Source of the DNA: Clostridiales bacterium
GTDB taxonomy: Bacteria > Bacillota > Clostridia > Oscillospirales > Acutalibacteraceae
Assembly: GCA_019415925.1 (NCBI GenBank)
Contig: DXYG01000112.1
Coordinates: forward strand, 1 to 5,688
DNA: 5,688 bases
Direction: 5' to 3'
Position 1 is the first letter of the stretch; each line of letters opens with the position of its first letter. The position numbers and the translations under genes were made by a program. Under the pieces are notes generated by a model, which was not told the origin of the DNA, searched no databases, and worked only from the letters and a program-made list of their open reading frames with translations. This document shows, piece after piece, positions 1 through 5,095 of the stretch.

Positions 1-1249
1 CAGCCCTTGTAGCGTGAGCGTAAATATTCATTGTGGTACTGACATCAGCGTGTCCGAGAAGTTCCTGCACATCTTTAGGTGCTGCACCGTTTGAAAGCAG
101 ATTGCTTGTATAGGTGTGTCTGAGCATATGGAAGTGGAAGTCCTCCAATCCCTCCACCTTTTTTCTCGCTGTCCTGCACATAATCCCCACCGTACTCGGT
201 GCTTCAAATGCCCCGTCAGGTCTAAGGCAGACAAAGGATAATTCCTTGTACCCCTCTGGGACTTCTTCCGACCTCGGCAGACTGTAAACCTCATAGTAGG
301 TGCGGTCTTTTTCTTTGACCTCCAAATAGTAATTAAGGCTATACAGTTCCCCGTATCGGAAACGGTTTTTGTGCTGTTCTGTTTTCGCAGATTTCAGGAT
401 TGCGGCAAGCGTATCGCAAAAGTCCACGGTGCGGATTTTTTTACGCTTTGTTGCCCCTATTTCTGTTTTGTGCCTTGCCCCGTTGTAACGCATACTGCGG
501 CGTACTGTCAGATATTGTTCTTCAAGGTTGATGTCCTGCCAAGTCAGACCACAGACCTCTCCAATACGCAAGCCTGTATAATAGGCTATCTGTATAGGAA
601 GAAGTGCAGGATTGTTTTTCTTTTTCAGGAAGTCCTCTAATCTCTGATACTGTTCGTAGCTGAGCGTTGGTGTGGAGGCAGTTTCTCCGTCCTCGTCCGA
701 GAACAGTTCGTATTCTTCTTTCTTTCCTCGCCATACCACATACTGCATCGGGTTAAAGGTTATCAGTCTTTTCGGGAATACCGCAAAACGGAACGCCCCT
801 TGTAAAACAGCCGAAAACAATCGGAGATACCCTTTGCTGAGTGCCTTTGCGGTTGTACCGTCAGGATTTGTACCGCCAAAGCTGAGAAAGTCTATATACG
901 CCTGTAAATGGTCGGCGGTTACGGTTTTCAGCTTTCGGTTTCCTATCGGGTGCTGTTTGATACGGTTGACCGTTCCTTGATAGGACATTACCGTACCATT
1001 GCTGAGATTGCCGGGTTTCAGTTCTTCCTCCACCCACAGATCGAGCAGCATACCAACTGTGATGTTTTCAGACTTCGCAACGAATTTCTTTTCCTCATAG
1101 TCAGCGATTGCTTTTCTGAGCAGGGCTTCGGTTTCAGACTTGCTTTCTGTTCCCACAAACTCTTTCTGTACTTTTCTGCCGCTTTCATCTTCGATATAGA
1201 AGCGTGCGTACCACTTTTTACCTTTTTTTCTTACAGAACCTTTTGCCAT
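1..1249 (-). CDS. int: Tyrosine recombinase (site-specific integrase), 3' end cut by window edge
   Basis: This protein should catalyse integration and excision of the element by breaking and rejoining att sites through a 3'-phosphotyrosine. The 416 visible residues read without a stop from ATG at 1249, preceded by AAAGGAG about 10 bases upstream. Residues 1-50 (starting MAKGSVRKKGKKWYARFY) look like the AP2-like arm-binding domain of Tn916-type integrases. Residues about 61-170 fit the SAM-like core-binding domain, and the rest is the catalytic domain. The active-site set is complete: R228 (TGLRIGE), probable K268, H374 and R377 (HMLRH), H400 (LLGHADV) and nucleophile Y410 (NIYAH). Only a short C-terminal tail is missing. 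It lies downstream of the XRE regulator in the same direction with 87 bases between them, so cotranscription is plausible. Such integrases usually sit at one end of their element, so an att site may lie just left of position 1. The family call is firm; the target site is unknown. Confidence 0.95.
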   Translation of the reverse strand, partial: MAKGSVRKKGKKWYARFYIEDESGRKVQKEFVGTESKSETEALLRKAIADYEEKKFVAKSENITVGMLLDLWVEEELKPGNLSNGTVMSYQGTVNRIKQHPIGNRKLKTVTADHLQAYIDFLSFGGTNPDGTTAKALSKGYLRLFSAVLQGAFRFAVFPKRLITFNPMQYVVWRGKKEEYELFSDEDGETASTPTLSYEQYQRLEDFLKKKNNPALLPIQIAYYTGLRIGEVCGLTWQDINLEEQYLTVRRSMRYNGARHKTEIGATKRKKIRTVDFCDTLAAILKSAKTEQHKNRFRYGELYSLNYYLEVKEKDRTYYEVYSLPRSEEVPEGYKELSFVCLRPDGAFEAPSTVGIMCRTARKKVEGLEDFHFHMLRHTYTSNLLSNGAAPKDVQELLGHADVSTTMNIYAHATRA

Positions 1250-1323
1250 AGATAAATTTCTCCTTTCTATCCGTGGCAATCGGGACTGTGACATATGGTG
1301 TGCGTAAAGTAATAGTGTCACTT

Positions 1324-1347
1324 ATGCCGATGAATGTCAATCGGCAT
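1324..1347. repeat. Perfect 8-bp inverted repeat overlapping the regulator stop codon
   Basis: ATGCCGAT (1324-1331) and ATCGGCAT (1340-1347) form a perfect 8-bp stem with an 8-base loop. The loop contains the TGA stop of the upstream regulator gene (1337-1339). In the direction of transcription (minus) no U-run follows, so it is not a convincing intrinsic terminator. A TTGACA lies in the loop and right arm on the minus strand (1340-1335), followed 17 bases later by a poor -10 (CACTAT). A weaker 6-bp pair (GTGACA 1288-1293, TGTCAC 1316-1321) lies nearby. It could be an operator, an attenuator or a processing site in the int leader; the sequence does not decide. Confidence 0.45.
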
Positions 1348-2023
1348 TTTCACTTGTCAAAGTGCCACGGAATTTTTCTTTTTCAGCAACCCTTTCCTCG
1401 GCTGCTGTCACTATCCCGAACAGGTCGCCCATCTTTACAGCGGTGCGTCCCTCATCGTAGATATGTAAAATCCCATCTAAAAACTGCTTCATATCCTCGA
1501 TAGGAAGTTCCATTTCTTTACGGTAAACTCTTTCCATAATCGCCCCTGACTCAATCGCATAGCGGCGTAAGGACTGCTTTAAGCCCTCGTCCTCCGCTAC
1601 ACGGTCAACCTCAGACATAGCGTCTGCAAAGTGATAAGTCATAACCGTATAGAGGTCAATCATCTTTCCGAGGAATGTGGTGAGCAGTTGTTGGTGCGGT
1701 TCTCCCTTTACCACAGAAGAAACAGTATCAAGATAATTTTTGATATGTTCCTCCATATCCCTTGCACATAAAGTGCGGCTGTCATATTCCTTATCTTCGG
1801 AAAGTCCTGTTAGCCATTCGGGAGTGGTCAGGAGTGCTTCTGCCAGCCCGTTGATAATCATTGTACGCTTCGGGTCTACTCCGTCCGCTTCATATCTCTG
1901 AATGGTAGATTTGTTTACCCCGACACGCTTACCAAGTTCGGGCATTGTTAAGTTTAATTCTGTTCGGCGTTCTTTCACTCGTTCACCGACCTGTTTTGCG
2001 GTGAATGTAATTTCTTTTTTCAA
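1337..2023 (-). CDS. XRE-family helix-turn-helix transcriptional regulator (element repressor)
   Basis: A 228-residue cytoplasmic DNA-binding protein, probably the switch controlling the element. The XRE/Cro helix-turn-helix covers roughly residues 12-75, with TMPELGKRVGVNKSTIQRYE (26-45) as the scaffold and recognition helices. The remaining 150 residues look helical and acidic. They show no recognisable S24 (LexA/CI-type) protease features, so RecA-stimulated self-cleavage is not supported. The chosen start is TTG at 2023, because GGAGG (2032-2036) then sits 8 bases away. The in-frame GTG at 2030-2032 overlaps that GGAGG and cannot use it. Transcription most likely starts from the extended -10 promoter at 2047-2075, whose -35 overlaps a GTTGCAAAA site, which suggests autoregulation. 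The integrase gene follows downstream and the excisionase-like gene is divergent. The regulator family is clear; the repressor role is inferred from context. Confidence 0.88.
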   Translation of the reverse strand: MKKEITFTAKQVGERVKERRTELNLTMPELGKRVGVNKSTIQRYEADGVDPKRTMIINGLAEALLTTPEWLTGLSEDKEYDSRTLCARDMEEHIKNYLDTVSSVVKGEPHQQLLTTFLGKMIDLYTVMTYHFADAMSEVDRVAEDEGLKQSLRRYAIESGAIMERVYRKEMELPIEDMKQFLDGILHIYDEGRTAVKMGDLFGIVTAAEERVAEKEKFRGTLTSENAD

Positions 2024-2046
2024 GGTTTTCACCTCCTATTGCTGAT

Positions 2047-2075
2047 AGTATAACATAAAAAAACCTATTTTGCAA
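2047..2075 (-). promoter_or_regulatory. Promoter for the XRE regulator (and possibly int)
   Basis: On the minus strand, TTGCAA (2075-2070) serves as the -35, 4 of 6 bases matching consensus. A 17-base spacer follows, then TATACT (2052-2047), preceded by TG one base upstream, which makes an extended -10. The start would fall near 2040, giving a short leader that contains the GGAGG of the regulator. The -35 lies inside the leftmost GTTGCAAAA site, so a protein bound there would block this promoter. Confidence 0.7.
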
Positions 2076-2176
2076 CTAGAATTTTAATAATAGACAAAAA
2101 TATTTCTTAATAAGTTGCAAAACAAGTTGACAAGAGATAGCAAAATAAGTATAATTACAGATACACAGTTGCAAAA
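2068..2176. repeat. Three GTTGCAAAA sites in the divergent control region (putative operators)
   Basis: The nonamer GTTGCAAAA occurs three times: inverted at 2068-2076 and direct at 2114-2122 and 2168-2176. The first and third share an 11-base match (AGTTGCAAAAT); the second differs only in its last base. Each has the self-complementary core TTGCAA. Site 1 covers the -35 of the leftward promoter. Site 2 ends 4 bases before the -35 of the rightward promoter. Site 3 lies just after the expected rightward start. A looser match (AGCAAAATA) lies in the rightward spacer. This fits binding by the XRE regulator, though binding by the excisionase-like protein cannot be excluded. Confidence 0.6.
2127..2155 (+). 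promoter_or_regulatory. Consensus sigma-70/sigma-A promoter for the excisionase-like gene and mobilization operon
   Basis: A perfect -35 TTGACA (2127-2132), a 17-base spacer and a perfect -10 TATAAT (2150-2155). The expected start is near 2161-2163, about 42 bases before the ATG at 2204. A fully consensus promoter would fire constitutively unless repressed, which agrees with the flanking GTTGCAAAA sites and the adjacent divergent XRE regulator. Confidence 0.85.
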
Positions 2177-2203
2177 TGCGTATTTTGAAAGGAGGTTGAT
2201 AAA

Positions 2204-2419
2204 ATGAGCAACATCAAAATGGGTTTAACCATAGAAGAAGCCGCAGAATGTACGGGTATCGGAAGAAATACAATGCGTAAGTTGGTAGACTGGGGCAAAC
2301 TTCCCGTCCTCAAGGTCGGAAGAAAAGCGATTATCCGCAGAGATACTTTAGAGCGATTTATGAGCGTCAATCAGGGAAGAAACCTGCTCAATGAAAACGA
2401 TGTCCGCAAAGTAGAATAA
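2204..2419 (+). CDS. Excisionase-family DNA-binding protein (Tn916 Xis-like, HTH_17/MerR-type fold)
   Basis: A basic 71-residue protein with the compact winged helix-turn-helix seen in recombination directionality factors. Residues 8-33 (LTIEEAAECTGIGRNTMRKL then DWGKLP) give the helix-turn-helix. Residues 35-47 (VLKVGRKAIIRRD) give the wing, and LERFM closes the domain. Its probable job is to bind near the attachment site and turn the integrase toward excision. The ATG at 2204 is set by AAAGGAGG (2188-2195) at 8-base spacing. It is read from the consensus promoter at 2127-2155, divergent from the regulator and integrase, and is followed by the oriT candidate and relaxase. In Tn916 xis directly precedes int on the same strand; here it is separated from int and paired with the mobilization gene. 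It could instead be a purely transcriptional regulator of the mobilization gene, which the sequence cannot exclude. Confidence 0.85.
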   Translation: MSNIKMGLTIEEAAECTGIGRNTMRKLVDWGKLPVLKVGRKAIIRRDTLERFMSVNQGRNLLNENDVRKVE

Positions 2420-2447
2420 GCATTCTCCAAGCCCTCGGCGTTTGAGA

Positions 2448-2498
2448 GCGAAATACACCCCTCGCACAAATCTTCGATTTGTACTCTGGGTATTTCGC
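2448..2498. repeat. Nested inverted repeat at the putative nick site
   Basis: The outer arms GCGAAATAC and GTATTTCGC pair perfectly over 9 bp and can continue by two C-G pairs after a one-base bulge at 2457. Between them sits a second perfect 7-bp hairpin with a 3-base loop (ACAAATC-TTC-GATTTGT, 2466-2482). The right outer arm runs directly into the proposed nick core starting at 2496. Relaxases of this class commonly recognise such an arm on the 5' side of nic. Confidence 0.65.
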
Positions 2499-2553
2499 CC
2501 TTGCAGGGGGCTATGTATCACAGCTTCGGACAATGCACCGCCGCTATGATACA

Positions 2554-2579
2554 GAAGAAAACAGCACACTGTTTTCTTC
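2554..2579. repeat. Perfect 11-bp hairpin with a 4-base loop
   Basis: GAAGAAAACAG (2554-2564) and CTGTTTTCTTC (2569-2579) are exact reverse complements around the loop CACA. No U-run follows on either strand, so a standard intrinsic terminator is unlikely. It sits between the putative nick region and the relaxase start. It may be an accessory protein-binding site of oriT, a second-strand initiation site or an mRNA element in the leader of the relaxase gene. Confidence 0.6.
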
Positions 2580-2666
2580 GCTGTCCGTCTGCTTACGCCG
2601 CCGAAACAGCGGCAACCGATTTCTCGGTTGCAAAAAGAGTATGCCCGTCACGGGAGGAAGGAGTAT

Positions 2667-4103
2667 ATGGCAAGACATTCATTTATACAGATGTCGAAGC
2701 TACCCAATGTCAAGGGAAGAATATCCTATATCACAAGCCACGCAAGACAGGAAAATCTCTATGCCACCTACCGCACCGCCGACAATGAATTTTGGAGTAA
2801 CCTTGCAAGGGAAAGCCAGCAGGAATTTAAGCGAAGCGGTACAGAGGGCAAATGTATTGAAGCAAGGGAATTAATTATCGCCCTGCCTGAAGTATATATA
2901 AGATATGAGCCGCAGGAAGTCCTTGAAGATTTTACGGAGGAGTTCCACAGGCGGTATGGTGTGGAGTGCGTGTCAGCCCTCCACCACAACAAACGCAAGA
3001 CAAACTATCATATCCACCTTATCTTCAGCGAAAGAAAACTGCTTCCTGAACCTGACATCAAGATAGCCACACGCAGCGTGTTCTATGATGAAACAGGCAA
3101 AAGGGTACGCACCAAGAAAGAAATCACAGGGGAGGACGGGCAGATACGAAAAGGCTGCACCGTCATAAAAAAGGGAGAAATTTATGAAAGCCACCTCTTT
3201 ACCGTGAAAGATGATAAATTCAAAAGCGAGCCTTTTCTTCGGGAGGTAAAGGAGATTTACACCGACCTTATCAATCGCCATATTTCCGATCCCGAACAGC
3301 AGTTAAAGGTCTTTGATAAGAACAGCGTTTATCTTCCCACAAAGAAAATCGGCAAGAACAATCCCAAAGCCGCCGAGATTGAAGCGGATAACACTGCAAG
3401 GCAGGAATGGAACAGGACAGCGGATATGGCGTTGTTATCAGGTATTTCCGAAGCAAAGATTTTAGAAGTCAAGCAGACCGAGATACACGAAAAAGCAAGC
3501 CAATCCATCAAGAGTAAAGGTTGGCTGCCTAATCTGTTCCGTGGGATTGTGGCAAAGGCAAAAGATTTTCTGCAAAACCTTATTCGGGAGAAAGATATGC
3601 CACCCAAGCCTACGCTTGACATTGATATGGCAGAGTTTCGCCATATGAGAAACCTGATGATAAAAGTACAGGATAGGGCAAGGGAAATCAAAACCTTGCA
3701 GGATAAAGTTTTGCCGCAGTTGAAACAGCAGCTTGCCAATACAAAGGGAATTTTCAAAGGCAAAGAACGAAAAGCGTTGGAGGTAAAAATCAAAGAAACC
3801 GAAACGGAAATTGCCGACAGGCTGGATAAAATCCCCGATACGCTCAAAGAGGACGGTTATCCCGATGTGCAGGTATTTATGCGGACTTTCCGAGAAATGG
3901 AAAGCGTTGTGGAACAGTATAACCATGACCTTGCCCAGTGGGAATATCAAGTCAGCAGGAAACCAACAGCCACCGCTAAAGAACAGCACAGACCGCCTGA
4001 AAAGCAGAGCGTGTTAAAACATCTGCGTGAGATACAGGAACGCAACAAGCAGAAACCTACGCAAAAACAGCGTAAGAAATCCATTGATAGAGATAGCAGA
4101 TAG
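2667..4103 (+). CDS. MobA/MobL-family relaxase (mobilization protein)
   Basis: A 478-residue relaxase that would nick oriT, stay covalently bound to the 5' end and lead the single strand to a helper secretion system. The start at 2667 (MARHSFIQMSKLP) is set by GGAGGAAGGAG just upstream; an earlier in-frame ATG at 2628 lies inside an oriT hairpin and lacks such a site. The HUH metal-binding motif is H115-I116-H117 (NYHIHLIFSE). The likely nicking tyrosine is Y21 (RISYITS), placed like Tyr25 of RSF1010 MobA. Residues 1 to about 235 form the relaxase domain. Residues about 321-391 (MRNLMIKVQDRAREIKTLQD onward) are charged and helical, probably coiled coil. The last 40 residues are rich in Lys, Arg and Gln, typical of a flexible DNA-binding or coupling tail. 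It is probably in the transcript begun at 2127-2155, and the stop at 4101-4103 is followed by the 4115-4144 hairpin. No primase domain is recognisable. Confidence 0.92.
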   Translation: MARHSFIQMSKLPNVKGRISYITSHARQENLYATYRTADNEFWSNLARESQQEFKRSGTEGKCIEARELIIALPEVYIRYEPQEVLEDFTEEFHRRYGVECVSALHHNKRKTNYHIHLIFSERKLLPEPDIKIATRSVFYDETGKRVRTKKEITGEDGQIRKGCTVIKKGEIYESHLFTVKDDKFKSEPFLREVKEIYTDLINRHISDPEQQLKVFDKNSVYLPTKKIGKNNPKAAEIEADNTARQEWNRTADMALLSGISEAKILEVKQTEIHEKASQSIKSKGWLPNLFRGIVAKAKDFLQNLIREKDMPPKPTLDIDMAEFRHMRNLMIKVQDRAREIKTLQDKVLPQLKQQLANTKGIFKGKERKALEVKIKETETEIADRLDKIPDTLKEDGYPDVQVFMRTFREMESVVEQYNHDLAQWEYQVSRKPTATAKEQHRPPEKQSVLKHLREIQERNKQKPTQKQRKKSIDRDSR

Positions 4104-4108
4104 GCATT

Positions 4109-4144
4109 AAAAAACCGCCGTTATGGCGTTACCCATAGCGGCGG
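4109..4144 (-). terminator. Intrinsic terminator for the leftward cargo block; possibly bidirectional
   Basis: CCGCCGTTATGG (4115-4126) and CCATAGCGGCGG (4133-4144) pair over 12 bp with a single T/G position that is a G-U wobble in RNA, around a 6-base loop. On the minus strand the stem is followed at once by six T (complement of A4109-4114), a classic terminator. It ends transcripts of the ABC transporter and KTR remnant 10 bases after the KTR stop. On the plus strand it lies 11 bases after the relaxase stop but is followed only by an AT-rich run, so termination there would be weaker. Confidence 0.88.
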
Positions 4145-4153
4145 CATACATAA

Positions 4154-4303
4154 TTATTTACTGACTGCAAGCGTGATTTTCATATCTTGAACATTGATGA
4201 TTGTTTCTTTCTTGCACTTCGGACAGTAGAGAGGAAAGTTTTTCATCTCAGTATTTTCTTGTATCATTGTTCAGGTTTTATTGCCGCAGACAGGACAAAG
4301 CAT
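4154..4303 (-). pseudogene. Cysteine-rich KTR domain protein, broken by an in-frame TGA and lacking its 5' end
   Basis: The minus strand reads MLCPVCGNKT, then TGA (4271-4273), then TMIQENTEMKNFPLYCPKCK and on to TAA at 4154-4156. This matches the small zinc-ribbon-like cysteine-rich KTR family, recalled as CPVCGNKTR...LKNFPLYCPKCKQE, common in mobile elements of gut Firmicutes. The TGA stands where the family has the Arg of its KTR motif and fits one C-to-T change in a CGA codon. Upstream of Trp-Met the frame meets TGA three codons back, no ribosome binding site is visible, and the usual N-terminal residues are absent, so the 5' end is also lost. A 37-residue product from ATG 4267-4265 would keep only the second CxxC pair. 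TGA is not recoded here, because the XRE and ATPase genes end in TGA. The molecular role of the family is unknown to me. Confidence 0.8.
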
Positions 4304-4324
4304 CCATATACTTCATACACATAC

Positions 4325-5095
4325 TTAAAGCTGCCTCTTGTTTATAATCGGAATACTTACAGCAACGCATACTATACACAAGAAAACAGTGATAACTATA
4401 GCTTTTATATATGCGTCTATTTCCTCTACATCCATCAAAAGTGAGTTGGTATTCATCAATATAGTAGGAGAATACCACTTTGCTTTCGGTATGATACTCA
4501 ATAAATATGCCAATAGTACTGTCCCTCCGATACACAAAGAAACGCCTGTGTTATTCTTCAACAATGATGAAAATAGAGTAATAAGGCATATAACCCACAC
4601 GCCAAATATCCACCACATAGTTGCTGAAAAAAATAAGTTATTCGCAATACTGTTATCCCAAAAATACTCATTGTATCCATAAGTAATGGTAAAACATATC
4701 TCATATCCAACTGTCCAAATTGACAGCAACAGCACAGTTTTTGCAAGTACAACTTTATATCGTGACAAGCCTTTTGTCAGCACAAGTAATAATGTTCCAG
4801 ATTTGTATTCTTTAGTAAATATATCGCTAAATATAAGTACAAAAGCAATCAGCGCAATCGGAATGTTCTTAAAAAATTGTGTCCATGAAGTCAAAGCATC
4901 CACTTGAACATTTGTGACAATCAACCCACTTTCTGCCATTGAGTCAGATAGCATTTTCATCATCCATGGTGTTAGCTTCGCAACCGCAGGACTCATAATA
5001 CCGAACAGTACAAATAGTAATATAATAATCATAATTTTACCCGTTCGTGTAGCTTCCATATATTCTTTTCTCATAAGAGCTAACAGAGATTTCAT
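4325..5095 (-). CDS. ABC-2 type transporter permease
   Basis: A 256-residue integral membrane protein forming the channel half of an ABC exporter with the ATPase encoded just upstream. It has the usual six-segment pattern, with hydrophobic stretches near residues 20-38, 78-93, 115-139, 153-175, 183-203 and 231-250. Between segments 2 and 3, FTKEYKSGTLLLVLTKGLSR (93-112) carries the E-x-K-S-G-T coupling-helix motif typical of NosY/BcrB-like ABC-2 permeases. The ATG at 5095 overlaps the ATPase TGA as ATGA, so the genes are translationally coupled, and GGAGGTG (5101-5107) gives a strong ribosome binding site. Length is normal and the frame intact. The substrate cannot be told; antimicrobial-peptide export or immunity is common for this class but unproven. 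It is much more AT-rich than the mobilization genes, which suggests separate origin as cargo. Confidence 0.9.
   Translation of the reverse strand: MKSLLALMRKEYMEATRTGKIMIIILLFVLFGIMSPAVAKLTPWMMKMLSDSMAESGLIVTNVQVDALTSWTQFFKNIPIALIAFVLIFSDIFTKEYKSGTLLLVLTKGLSRYKVVLAKTVLLLSIWTVGYEICFTITYGYNEYFWDNSIANNLFFSATMWWIFGVWVICLITLFSSLLKNNTGVSLCIGGTVLLAYLLSIIPKAKWYSPTILMNTNSLLMDVEEIDAYIKAIVITVFLCIVCVAVSIPIINKRQL

Larger units (their letters stand above)
2420..2666 (+). other. Non-coding, hairpin-rich region upstream of the relaxase: candidate origin of transfer (oriT)
   Basis: No credible gene lies here; the open frames lack a good ribosome binding site and overlap the relaxase gene. Inverted repeats fill it: GCGAAATAC (2448-2456) with GTATTTCGC (2490-2498), enclosing ACAAATC (2466-2472) with GATTTGT (2476-2482); an 11-bp stem at 2554-2564/2569-2579; GCCGC/GCGGC (2597-2601/2609-2613); and GCAACCGA/TCGGTTGC (2612-2619/2624-2631). 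Just 3' of the first repeat lies CGCCCTTGCAGGG (2496-2508). From memory this resembles the GCGCCCTTACGGG nick-region core of MobQ-type oriTs. An inverted repeat followed at once by a nick core, beside a MobA/MobL relaxase gene, is the usual oriT arrangement. The exact nick position is not determined. Confidence 0.6.

Noticed and set aside
371..1255. Plus-strand open frames of 89 to 115 codons across the integrase gene
   Set aside because: They are antisense to a continuous 416-codon integrase with a complete active site.
2628..2666. Earlier in-frame ATG for the relaxase at 2628
   Set aside because: It lies inside the 2612-2631 hairpin without a ribosome binding site, whereas ATG 2667 follows GGAGGAAGGAG and begins MARHSFIQ, the N-terminus expected for the family.
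2420..2666. CRISPR array or riboswitch in the repeat-rich intergenic region
   Set aside because: The repeats are inverted and unrelated in sequence, with no regular repeat-spacer spacing, and no known riboswitch core is recognisable.
2479..2874. Plus-strand open frame of 131 codons, and another at 2501-2788, across the region before and into the relaxase gene
   Set aside because: Both overlap the relaxase gene in other frames, have no good ribosome binding site, resemble no family and run through the hairpins of the oriT candidate.
3329..3989. Long minus-strand open frames of 172 and 175 codons inside the relaxase gene
   Set aside because: Antisense shadows of a well-supported relaxase; they look like spurious hydrophobic translations of a charged coiled-coil gene and have no start signals.
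4271..4273. TGA read as a coded amino acid (alternative code or selenocysteine) in the KTR gene
   Set aside because: The XRE gene and the ATPase both end in TGA, no selenocysteine hairpin is apparent after it, and the homologous position is Arg, which fits a simple point mutation.
4187..4444. Plus-strand open frame of 85 codons, and a minus-strand frame at 4278-4535
   Set aside because: They are shadows over the KTR remnant and permease. Only the KTR frame shows family motifs (CPVCGNKT, YCPKCK).
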